Shown here: piece after piece, positions 1 through 6,326 of the stretch
Position numbering within the stretch: position 1 is the stretch's first letter
Layout of the letters: each line of letters starts with the position of its first letter
Virus record (IMG/VR): IMGVR_UViG_3300043437_000170
Coordinates: 1-36,118 of that record
From: a virus
DNA length: 36,118 nucleotides
Strand: one strand, 5' to 3'
Position numbers and translations under genes: made by a program
The notes under the pieces: generated by a model
Told to the model about the DNA's origin: nothing
The model's input: only the letters and a program-made list of their open reading frames with translations
Databases searched by the model: none

Positions 1-495
1 AAGATTTACAGCCAGTCGCAGACCATTGTGAGCAGTGAGCGCAAGTATGCAGAGCTTGAGAAGATCAACGCAGCACTTGGCATTAAAGCAAGCCAAGCGG
101 TGCAATACAGGACCAAGACAGTGATTCAAACCGAGTTCGAACTTGGTGACACGGTGTACATCGATAGCTTTCCGCACTTGCGCCTGCCAAGATCATTCGG
201 GCGTGAAGGTAAATGGCTATCCATAGGAGGCACTATAAACCGCGTAGGAAGGCTTCAGATTGATTCATTAATAATTCCGGTATCTTATACCGTTGCCATC
301 GGAGATACGCTGCGTAAAGGCTCTATTTTGCGAAAGCGTGACAAGGTTGTCCGCATTGCAGTTGACAATCCTTATGTTAGCGTCACCGGCATCAGCAATG
401 TTGTGATTCGCCAGGACAAAAAGTGGTGGCAAACCGATGCGGCCAAGATTGGGCTCGGGGCGTTTATTGGTTTCGGCCTGACACGCATAAAATAA
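1..495 (+). CDS. Membrane-anchored coiled-coil (spanin-like) protein, C-terminal part
   Basis: The reading frame is open from base 1, so the 5' end is cut by the window edge. It encodes the last 164 residues of the protein found complete at 35241-35900, with identical amino acids. What remains starts inside the coiled coil (KIYSQSQTIV), continues through a probable beta-rich region (VYIDSF, PVSYTV, NPYVSV) and ends with a Gly-rich hydrophobic stretch and LTRIK. A GTG at 28 could be mistaken for a start but lies inside the gene. For function see the full copy: it lies at the end of the lysis cassette and is probably an Rz-like or otherwise membrane-tethered lysis accessory. Its family is not certain. 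Confidence 0.85.
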   Translation, partial: KIYSQSQTIVSSERKYAELEKINAALGIKASQAVQYRTKTVIQTEFELGDTVYIDSFPHLRLPRSFGREGKWLSIGGTINRVGRLQIDSLIIPVSYTVAIGDTLRKGSILRKRDKVVRIAVDNPYVSVTGISNVVIRQDKKWWQTDAAKIGLGAFIGFGLTRIK

Positions 496-561
496 TTGGC
501 TTGATTTTCAGGCACTTGCGTTTTTTTACGCTGGTGGTTTATTGTTTTCTTTGTTTTTCGC

Positions 562-591
562 TTGCGAATTCAAAAAAGGGGTGTACATTTG
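562..591 (+). promoter_or_regulatory. Bacteroidota-type promoter (TTG-N19-TACATTTG)
   Basis: TTG at 562-564 and TACATTTG at 584-591 match the -33/-7 pattern of the primary Bacteroidota sigma factor with 19-bp spacing. The element stands in the 125-bp gap before the 621 gene and probably starts the early/replication operon. Both boxes are unchanged in the second copy (35967-35996), although flanking positions 549 and 613 differ. Confidence 0.65.
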
Positions 592-620
592 CCTCAACAA
601 AACAACGAAACATAAACGCC

Positions 621-815
621 ATGACAACTCAAGTAACAATCGAAACCGAATGGAAACGCAGAATGGATTTAGTAGAAAGCCCTGCATTTGTTAAACTTTG
701 CGCAAAATACGCTAAAGAATTAGGGGTAACAGCAAAAGAATGGAATGAAAATCGCGCAGGACTTGTGTTATTTTTTGCAAACGAAATGTGCGCTAAAGAA
801 AACCAAACTGCATAA
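621..815 (+). CDS. Small hypothetical protein, first gene of the early operon
   Basis: A 64-residue protein starting MTTQVTIETEWKRRMD. The frame is open upstream, but ATG 621 is preferred because it follows the promoter at 562-591 and the upstream extension would be Cys/Phe-rich noise. The product is charged and mostly helical (PAFVKLCAKYAKELG, RAGLVLFFANEMCAKE), without membrane segment or known motif. Being first after a strong-looking promoter suggests early expression, perhaps host takeover or regulation, but that is only inference from position. A hairpin with a short T-rich tail (824-841) follows. The start of a second copy appears at 36026. I do not recognise the family. Confidence 0.75.
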   Translation: MTTQVTIETEWKRRMDLVESPAFVKLCAKYAKELGVTAKEWNENRAGLVLFFANEMCAKENQTA

Positions 816-823
816 TACATAAC

Positions 824-841
824 GGGGGCCTAACCGCCCCC
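824..841 (+). terminator. GC-rich hairpin, possible attenuator/terminator
   Basis: GGGGGC at 824-829 pairs with GCCCCC at 836-841 around a 6-nt loop, followed by ATTTCTTTCT. The stem is strong but the T-run is interrupted, so it could be a leaky terminator or a processing/stability hairpin behind the first small gene. Confidence 0.5.
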
Positions 842-874
842 ATTTCTTTCTAAACACTTCAAATCTAAATAATC

Positions 875-1183
875 ATGCAAAAACCACTATCAACAGCAAC
901 GACCTTCAAGAATTGGAAGGGCACTGAATTTTTTCACTACAATCACTTAACCGGCACGATGGTTATGATTGTAAACGATGGCCCAATCAAAGGGCTTTAC
1001 ACTCGCTGCGATTCGCAGGCCGCAAATCTTTCACGTCAGTACCACCGCTCAATGGAGCACGGTACAGCACCCGAGAAACGAATCTATGATCCTTGCGACA
1101 TGGAAGAATTCCACAACAACTTCGCAATTGTAACAGAGCAATTGCACTACCAAGCAACAGACGCATTAATCACTAATCTTTAA
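875..1183 (+). CDS. Hypothetical protein
   Basis: A 102-residue soluble protein starting MQKPLSTATTFKNWKG. I do not recognise the family. It contains aromatic and His residues (GTEFFHYNHL, RQYHRSMEHG, EQLHYQ) and a short beta-like segment (TMVMIVNDGPIKGLYTR), and no membrane segment or signal peptide. It lies 17 bp upstream of the ssDNA-binding-like gene and probably shares its transcript, which suggests an accessory role in DNA metabolism. That is inference from location. The spacing before the ATG is A-rich and lacks a Shine-Dalgarno sequence, as in the other genes here. Confidence 0.7.
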   Translation: MQKPLSTATTFKNWKGTEFFHYNHLTGTMVMIVNDGPIKGLYTRCDSQAANLSRQYHRSMEHGTAPEKRIYDPCDMEEFHNNFAIVTEQLHYQATDALITNL

Positions 1184-1200
1184 TCCTTAATCTTTTAAAC

Positions 1201-1857
1201 ATGAAAGCACCAGTAAACAGTTCAACAGGCGGCACACGCCAAATCGCTCCCGAGGGGGCTTACCCAGCAGTCCTAATTCAAATCATCGACAAGGGCACAA
1301 CCCTCGATGAAAAGTGGGGCAGCAAAAAACGCAAAGTTCAATTCGTATTTGAACTGCCAACAGAGACCGCAATCTTCAAGGAAGAGAATGGCGAGCAGCC
1401 CTTCATCGTGAAGACAATCTTCAACCTCAACATGGGCGAGAAGTCATCCATGCGCAAGTTCATCGAATCATGGGCTGGCAAGAAGATGACCGACAAGCAA
1501 GCAGGCGAGTTCGAGATCTTCACACTACTTGGCAAAAGTGCATTGGTAAACATCGCACACAACGGCAAAGAAGATAAGACCTATGCCAACATTATGAGCG
1601 TGTCTCCAATGCCTAAAGGCATGCAGTGCCCTCCAGCCTACAATGAGCTTCTTGCTTATGATTCAACCGAGCACGATGCAGAAGTATTCGGCAAGCTGCC
1701 AGAATTCATCCAAGAAGACATTCGCAAAAGCGATGAGTGGATTGCTCGCGTAAGCAAGCCTGCAAAGGTTGCCGCTCCAGTGTACCAATCATCTGCAAGC
1801 GATGCTTTGGATGTTGACCTGGATGCATTATTCTCAAACGACTCAACCCCTTTCTAA
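1201..1857 (+). CDS. Probable phage single-stranded DNA-binding protein
   Basis: A 218-residue protein. The core (about residues 20-135) alternates strands and basic residues (KRKVQFVFELP, KTIFNLNMGEKSSMRKF, LLGKSALVNIAHN), as expected of an OB-fold ssDNA-binding protein. The end (about residues 200-218) is acidic and finishes SNDSTPF after DVDLDALF, resembling the acidic tip with a terminal Pro-Phe that SSB proteins use to recruit partners. It stands at the head of a recombination/replication gene set and is closed by a strong terminator at 1867-1901. Family membership is inferred from layout and tail, not from an unmistakable motif. It could instead be a recombination mediator. Confidence 0.6.
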   Translation: MKAPVNSSTGGTRQIAPEGAYPAVLIQIIDKGTTLDEKWGSKKRKVQFVFELPTETAIFKEENGEQPFIVKTIFNLNMGEKSSMRKFIESWAGKKMTDKQAGEFEIFTLLGKSALVNIAHNGKEDKTYANIMSVSPMPKGMQCPPAYNELLAYDSTEHDAEVFGKLPEFIQEDIRKSDEWIARVSKPAKVAAPVYQSSASDALDVDLDALFSNDSTPF

Positions 1858-1866
1858 CATAAAAAA

Positions 1867-1901
1867 AAAGCCGAGCCCCACTTCAAAAAGGCTCGGCTTT
1901 T
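1867..1901 (+). terminator. Intrinsic terminator (bidirectional form)
   Basis: AAAAGCCGAGCC (1867-1878) and GGCTCGGCTTTT (1890-1901) form a perfect 12-bp stem with an 11-nt loop. The A-run on the left and T-run on the right would allow termination on either strand. It directly follows the stop of the ssDNA-binding-like gene and ends 3 nt before the first possible ATG of the next gene. Confidence 0.85.
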
Positions 1902-1916
1902 ACTATGCATACACAC

Positions 1917-2558
1917 ATGAACAGCATTGCAAAGATACAAATTCCTATTCAGAATCTATACGCTGCGATTAATTCGCCAAAGGTTCTGCAAGCTCATGCA
2001 CTAATCGATACCATGAGCATCGATGGCGATTGCTTCAGCGTTTCCAACGTGAGCGATTACAACAACACAAGCCAAGCAATCAAAGAAGCCAACGATGCCA
2101 TCAAGGCCATTGAGGAAGCTCGCAAGATTGTCACCATCCCGATTGACCAGTACAAGAAGCAGCTCATGCAAGTAGAGCAAGAAGCAACCGAGCCGCTCAG
2201 GTCCTTCATCGCATCGGCCAAGTCCAAGATGCTGGAGTACACCAACGAACTGGACCGCAAGCACGAAGAAGATCAGAAGCGCATAAAAGAGCAAGCCAAG
2301 TCAATGGCGGCCCTTACCGATGAGCTCGCTGAGGTTAGCATCCAGCACAGCCACATAAAAGGCATTCGCACCATCCGTAAGGCTCGCATCAATGGCGAAG
2401 TAGATTGGGTGACAGTGCTTGGCGTGCTGTTCTCATCAGGCAACCTTAAGCAACAAACCTTGCTTACTGGCCTGCCAAAAGCAATGCAAGAGCTCGGCGT
2501 GGAACAGATCGCCGGCATTGAGATTTACGAAGAAAAAATTCAAACTATAACACGATGA
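1917..2558 (+). CDS. Coiled-coil protein of the phage recombination cassette
   Basis: About 213 residues from ATG 1917 (MNSIAKIQIPIQ). An in-frame ATG at 1905 would add four residues but sits almost on the terminator. The middle (about residues 55-140) is a long charged helical region (KAIEEARKIVTIPIDQYKKQ, LDRKHEEDQKRIKEQAK). The C-terminal part has KGIRTIRKARI then GEVDWVTVL and ends GIEIYEEKIQTITR, a layout common in phage proteins placed beside recombination exonucleases and SSBs. No catalytic motif is visible. It probably acts with the exonuclease at 2772, for example as a recombination accessory. Its stop overlaps the next start (ATGA). Confidence 0.6.
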   Translation: MNSIAKIQIPIQNLYAAINSPKVLQAHALIDTMSIDGDCFSVSNVSDYNNTSQAIKEANDAIKAIEEARKIVTIPIDQYKKQLMQVEQEATEPLRSFIASAKSKMLEYTNELDRKHEEDQKRIKEQAKSMAALTDELAEVSIQHSHIKGIRTIRKARINGEVDWVTVLGVLFSSGNLKQQTLLTGLPKAMQELGVEQIAGIEIYEEKIQTITR

Positions 2559-2785
2559 AAACACCAGTGCAACAACTAATAACCGAACTCAGAGAATTGC
2601 ATCCCGAATTCTTTGACGTGCATAGCGACAAGGGCAGGCAGTTCCTAAACAACTTTCACAAGTACATTGCAATCGAGAAGAAATTGATAGTTGAAACCTA
2701 CAACGAAGGAGCACTTGACGGCTTACAGTTAGGGGAGGAGTATTACAAAATCACTTTTAAGCCATTAGACTATGACACGAGATGA
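2555..2785 (+). CDS. Small YY.ETY-family protein, copy 1
   Basis: A 76-residue acidic protein. Its second half (IEKKLIVETYNEGALDGLQL, then EEYYKITF) closely matches three genes at 4159, 4386 and 4612: the shared pattern is EKE.I..AYN.G....., a short spacer, then YY.ETY. The N-terminal half is variable and helical. Small proteins of this pattern are, to my knowledge, frequent in Bacteroidota phages and have no assigned role. The gene is translationally coupled on both sides, overlapping the coiled-coil gene by 4 nt and the exonuclease gene by 14 nt. No membrane segment is present. Confidence 0.75.
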   Translation: MKTPVQQLITELRELHPEFFDVHSDKGRQFLNNFHKYIAIEKKLIVETYNEGALDGLQLGEEYYKITFKPLDYDTR

Positions 2786-3362
2786 ATACATCACCTACCC
2801 AGCCGTAAGTGCAAGCCGAATCAAACGGTTCTACACGGGCGACATCAGCTACGCAAAGGCATCGCTGAACTATGGCAAGGACTTTCACTACTCGCTGCTT
2901 GAATGCGAATACGAGACAATGGGCACGCCAGTGCGCAACACCTACGATGCAATTCACCAGGTTGAATTGCTTGGCGAGCTCTTCGACAAAAGCGAAAAGG
3001 AGCGCATCGTGGTGAGCGAGCTAACAATTGGAGATAAGACCGTGCTCGCAAAGGGTGCGATGGATATCTGCTGGGATGAGATGAAGATCATCGCTGATGT
3101 TAAGACCACAACAGCCAAGAATCTGCAAGCCTTTGCCGATGACATGATCAAGCACTTCAACCATGTGCAAGCGGTGTGGTATTCCATGCTAATGGGATGG
3201 GATCCGCACAACTTCTACTACATCGGCGTGCCTCCAAAGGTCAAGAAGTCTGGGCAGTTTACGGACCTCTACCTCTACCGGCACAACCAGCAAGAGCTCG
3301 ACCATGCTTACGAGCTCATCGCTGGCTTTTTGAATCAATTCGATGGCAACTATGGCAAGTAA
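2772..3362 (+). CDS. PD-(D/E)XK exonuclease (RecE/RecB-like)
   Basis: A 196-residue protein with the order expected of phage recombination exonucleases of the PDDEXK superfamily: SASRIKRF near the N-terminus, GKDFH at residues 35-39, the metal site AMD (D98), ADVKTT (D109, K111) and the QAVWY helix (Q133, Y137). Such enzymes resect double-strand ends during phage recombination or break down host DNA. At 196 residues it is shorter than typical RecE-type domains, so it is a compact version. It starts inside the end of the small 2555 gene and overlaps the HNH gene by 20 nt. The superfamily call is secure; the exact subfamily is not. Confidence 0.8.
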   Translation: MTRDEYITYPAVSASRIKRFYTGDISYAKASLNYGKDFHYSLLECEYETMGTPVRNTYDAIHQVELLGELFDKSEKERIVVSELTIGDKTVLAKGAMDICWDEMKIIADVKTTTAKNLQAFADDMIKHFNHVQAVWYSMLMGWDPHNFYYIGVPPKVKKSGQFTDLYLYRHNQQELDHAYELIAGFLNQFDGNYGK

Positions 3363-3969
3363 ATTCTCACAGCTCCAGCTCGACTTCATCGCTGAATACT
3401 ACCCAAAGACCAAGACCGCAGAGATTGCCAAGATCATTGGCGTGTCTGAGTCATCCATATACAACATTGCATTCAAGCTTCGCCTGAAGAAATCCGCTGA
3501 ATATCTCAGAGAAGTGCATGGCAGCAGAGTCAAGGAAGTTGGCATGAAGTATCGATTCACCAAAGGCCAACAACCTTGGAACAAGGGCATCAAAGGAAAG
3601 AACAACGCACCAGAGCACACGCTATTCAAGAAGGGCCATGTGCCTGTCAACTACAAGCCAATAGGCTGGACTCGCATCGATGTCGAAGGCTATCACTGGA
3701 CCAAGGTTGAAGAAGGGCTCAACGGCTGGGTGCTGACTCATCGCCTTGCCTGGGAGATGGAGAATGGCCCAATCCCGAAAGGCGCAATCATCCGATTTAA
3801 GGATGGCAACAAGCTAAACTTTCACATCGACAATCTATTCATCATCGACACAAAGCAGAACATGGAATTAAACACCATCCATCGCTATCCGGAAGAGATG
3901 CAATCAACAATGAAAACAATTTCTAAACTCAAAAAAATAATCAAGAATCATGGCAAGGAACAAAATTGA
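3343..3969 (+). CDS. HNH endonuclease with N-terminal helix-turn-helix
   Basis: A 208-residue protein (alternative ATG at 3352). Residues 22-48 (TKTAEIAKIIGVSESSIYNI) form a helix-turn-helix. A basic linker with repeated NKGIKGKNN/FKKGH patterns follows, then an HNH nuclease at about 110-175: H133 in THRLAWE, GPIPKG, DGN at 154-156 and HIDNL. Many HNH enzymes have HID or HHID before GN; here it is RFKDGN, a variant I know from other phage HNH proteins. Such free-standing enzymes often behave as homing endonucleases. It sits between the exonuclease and small genes with overlaps at both ends, so it is now part of the operon. Confidence 0.8.
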   Translation: MATMASKFSQLQLDFIAEYYPKTKTAEIAKIIGVSESSIYNIAFKLRLKKSAEYLREVHGSRVKEVGMKYRFTKGQQPWNKGIKGKNNAPEHTLFKKGHVPVNYKPIGWTRIDVEGYHWTKVEEGLNGWVLTHRLAWEMENGPIPKGAIIRFKDGNKLNFHIDNLFIIDTKQNMELNTIHRYPEEMQSTMKTISKLKKIIKNHGKEQN

Positions 3970-4162
3970 ACACCTAAGGGATCACCTCTTCGAAGTCATC
4001 GAAATGCTCAAGGATGGTGACATGGAAATCGACAAGGCTAAGGCCATCACTGATGTGGCCCAGACCATAATCAACTCAGCAAAGGTTGAGGTTGACTTTA
4101 TCAAGACCGTGCATGGCAACGGATCGGACTTTATACCAATGGATAAAAGACTTGAGGCATGA
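3950..4162 (+). CDS. Small conserved phage protein of unknown function
   Basis: A 70-residue soluble helical protein (MARNKIEHLRDHLFEVIEML, then KAKAITDVAQTIINSAKVEVDF). Small proteins with the pattern EHLRDHLFE...AKAI..VAQ.IINSAKVEV.F are recurrent in phages near replication genes, as far as I know without a demonstrated role. It overlaps the HNH gene by 20 nt and the next gene by 4 nt (ATGA), so the set is translationally coupled. No catalytic or metal-binding motif is visible. Confidence 0.7.
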   Translation: MARNKIEHLRDHLFEVIEMLKDGDMEIDKAKAITDVAQTIINSAKVEVDFIKTVHGNGSDFIPMDKRLEA

Positions 4163-4389
4163 AAAAGCAGACAGCAGTTGAGTGGTATCATACAAAATTA
4201 GCAGAGCCAACAACTCAAGCAAAAGATGTAAATACAATATTCCTATTAGCCAAAGCAATGGAAAAGGAGCAGATAATAGAAAGCTACAACGAAGGCGCAA
4301 TTGATGGACTTGAGCTTGGAGAGAAATATTTTGAAGGATTGCAACTGGGAGAAGAATACTACAACGAAACATACGGAGGTAACATATGA
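4159..4389 (+). CDS. Small YY.ETY-family protein, copy 2
   Basis: A 76-residue protein, the second of four related small genes. The shared block is MEKEQIIESYNEGAIDGLEL followed by GEEYYNETY. Within it the LELGEKYFE and LQLGEEYYN units look like a short internal duplication, which lengthens the spacer compared with copy 1. The DNA is AT-richer than the neighbouring helicase and exonuclease genes. It overlaps both neighbours by 4 nt. Function is unknown; the dispersed and tandem paralogues argue that the fold is useful, perhaps as small inhibitors or adaptors, but nothing in the sequence proves this. Confidence 0.75.
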   Translation: MKKQTAVEWYHTKLAEPTTQAKDVNTIFLLAKAMEKEQIIESYNEGAIDGLELGEKYFEGLQLGEEYYNETYGGNI

Positions 4390-4622
4390 AAACAGCAATG
4401 ATGGAACATATACAATGGCTATATGAAGTCATTGATAATGCCAAGGCACAACAAATGAATGCAGATATAATACAAGCCATTGAATACGTTATAGAAGGTG
4501 CAAAGGCGAAGCTGCCAATGGAGAAGGAGCATTTGATGATGGCTTTTAATGATGGTAAAGTAAATTCAGTATTAAATAAAAGAAATTCAGAACAATACTA
4601 CACCGAAACCTATGGAAAATAA
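4386..4622 (+). CDS. Small YY.ETY-family protein, copy 3
   Basis: A 78-residue protein, third member of the family: MEKEHLMMAFNDGKVNSV, a divergent spacer, then EQYYTETYGK. The N-terminal half (MKTAMMEHIQWLYEVIDNAK) is helical and amphipathic. Compared with copies 1 and 2 the GLxLGE spacer is replaced by NSVLNKRNSE, so this copy has diverged in the linker but kept both ends. It overlaps copy 2 by 4 nt and copy 4 by 11 nt. Confidence 0.75.
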   Translation: MKTAMMEHIQWLYEVIDNAKAQQMNADIIQAIEYVIEGAKAKLPMEKEHLMMAFNDGKVNSVLNKRNSEQYYTETYGK

Positions 4623-4812
4623 AACCGCATTGCAACAAATGTTAGATGAGTTAATGGCTCATGAATACACTATACCTCTTGAATTGATTGTTAAGTGTAA
4701 GGAGTTGATTGAGTTGGAGAAGGAGCAGATAATTGAAGCTTACAAAGCAGATATTTACCCTTGCTCAGATGAAGATGCAGAACAATACTACACGTCAACC
4801 TACGAATCATGA
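4612..4812 (+). CDS. Small YY.ETY-family protein, copy 4
   Basis: A 66-residue protein, the shortest member: LEKEQIIEAYKAD, then DEDAEQYYTSTYES. It starts inside the last codons of copy 3 and its stop overlaps the helicase start by 4 nt, so translation of the helicase is probably coupled to it. The conserved Asn-Glu-Gly of copies 1-2 is lost. No motif points to a function. Confidence 0.72.
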   Translation: MENKTALQQMLDELMAHEYTIPLELIVKCKELIELEKEQIIEAYKADIYPCSDEDAEQYYTSTYES

Positions 4813-6326
4813 CCCTCCGCCCCTACCAGGAACGATTCATCAATAACATCGCTGCGAGTCTGCGCACACATCGCAAGGTGGTTGCGCAGCTCGCAACTGG
4901 TGGAGGCAAGACGGTGTGTTTTTCTGCAATATGTGACCGCTACTGCACGAAGTCCTCTCAAGATATACTAATCCTTGTGCATCGTGAAGAACTCCTCGCA
5001 CAGGCCACGAAAGCCATCAAGCTCCGCACACAAGCCGTGACCGCCGGCATGAAGTCAATTCCACATGCTCGCGTTTATGTGGCAATGGTTGAGACGGCTT
5101 ACAAGCGGCTCGACAAATTTCAAAACATCGGGCTTGTGATTGTGGATGAATGCCACATCGGCAACTTCACCAAGGTCATCGAGCACTTCACTGATAGCTA
5201 CATCATCGGCTTCACAGCAACGCCATTGGCAGCTCGCAAGACCAATCCTTTGAAGAACTACTTCGATGATATCGTGTGCGGCATCGACATCCCAGAGCTC
5301 ATCGAGCAAGGCTACCTTTGCCAAGAACTTACCTACTCAGCGAAGTCAATTGTTGACCGTGCAAGGCTTAAGATGAAAGCTGGAGACTTCGACACAGCAC
5401 AGATGGCAGCGGCCTACAAGAATCCCAAGTACATCGACACAACAATCAATGCCTACAAGAAGCACTCACTCGGCCAAAAAACAATCATCTTTAATTGCAA
5501 TGTTGAGCACTCTATCGCAGTCAACGCCGCGTTTCAAGCAGCAGGCTTCAACTCTCGACATCTCGATGCTGACTCGCCTGATCGGGCTGAGGTGCTCCAA
5601 TGGTTCGCCAACACACCAGATGCAATCCTCAACAACATCGGAATCGCCACAACAGGATTCGACCAACCCGACATCGAAACCGTAATCGTTAACAAGGCCA
5701 CAGCATCAATGCCCTTATGGCTTCAGATGTGCGGACGTGGAGCAAGGCCGCATCCAGTGAAGCTCGCATTCACCATCATCGATCTTGGTGGCAACTGCGA
5801 AACACATGGCCTCTGGTCATCGCCTCGCAATTGGCAAAGCATCTTCCACAATCCAAAGAAGCCAGGCGAAGGCGTGGCTCCAGTGAAGTCGTGCCCTGAA
5901 TGCGAGGCCCTGCATCACACAGCCAAGATGGTCTGCGATGCCACACCAGTAGGTGAAATATTCCCTTGCGGCTATATCTTCCCGAAAGTCGTGTCCAAAG
6001 ATGAAGGCATTGATGAGTTTATCCAAATCGGGCGCAAGATTGATGTAAAAAAACTCATCGAAGCAAAGGCCCATCACAAGACCTATCACTCTCTTCATGT
6101 GCTGGTTGAGAAGGTATTCACCTCAGCAATTGGAGTGCTCAAAAAAATTAATGAATCACACATGCCCATAATTCAGAAAAAAAATCATGAACTTGCAAGG
6201 CTCTGGTGCCACGAGCACAATAAGCGATTCGATGCTTGGCACAGGGAGTTCGTAGACAATAAACTTAAAACACTTCTAAATGATCATCTCACAGTACAAC
6301 AGCATCTACAACACCAAAGACTCTGA
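4809..6326 (+). CDS. SF2 DEAD/DEAH-box helicase (DECH) with zinc-binding region
   Basis: A 505-residue helicase with the ordered superfamily 2 motifs: Walker A GGGKT (residues 31-35), Walker B DECH (113-116), FTATP (135-139), the C-terminal ATTGFDQP (about 280-287) and motif VI QMCGRGARP (306-314). Four cysteines (C362, C365, C376, C387) likely bind zinc, as in phage relatives of the UvrB/type III restriction-like helicases. It should unwind DNA during phage replication or recombination using ATP. It precedes the primase-helicase and overlaps it by 47 nt, an unusually long overlap that suggests coupled translation. The family call is secure; whether it is the origin-melting or a recombination helicase cannot be decided here. 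Confidence 0.9.
   Translation: MTLRPYQERFINNIAASLRTHRKVVAQLATGGGKTVCFSAICDRYCTKSSQDILILVHREELLAQATKAIKLRTQAVTAGMKSIPHARVYVAMVETAYKRLDKFQNIGLVIVDECHIGNFTKVIEHFTDSYIIGFTATPLAARKTNPLKNYFDDIVCGIDIPELIEQGYLCQELTYSAKSIVDRARLKMKAGDFDTAQMAAAYKNPKYIDTTINAYKKHSLGQKTIIFNCNVEHSIAVNAAFQAAGFNSRHLDADSPDRAEVLQWFANTPDAILNNIGIATTGFDQPDIETVIVNKATASMPLWLQMCGRGARPHPVKLAFTIIDLGGNCETHGLWSSPRNWQSIFHNPKKPGEGVAPVKSCPECEALHHTAKMVCDATPVGEIFPCGYIFPKVVSKDEGIDEFIQIGRKIDVKKLIEAKAHHKTYHSLHVLVEKVFTSAIGVLKKINESHMPIIQKKNHELARLWCHEHNKRFDAWHREFVDNKLKTLLNDHLTVQQHLQHQRL

Larger units (their letters stand above)
1..713. repeat. Left copy of terminal direct repeat (circular overlap)
   Basis: This stretch recurs at 35406-36118 with a constant offset of 35,405 and no net insertion or deletion. 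I count about 17 substitutions (positions 30, 36, 84, 99, 201, 235, 264, 270, 348, 384, 404, 417, 453, 477, 528, 549, 613). Fourteen lie in the coding part (1-495) and none changes the protein. The simplest reading is that the genome is circular or circularly permuted and the two ends derive from closely related strains. A real divergent tandem copy is less likely. Confidence 0.9.

Noticed and set aside
423-620. Upstream extension of the 621 gene
   Set aside because: The extension overlaps the spanin-like gene and the promoter and looks random; ATG 621 has a normal position.
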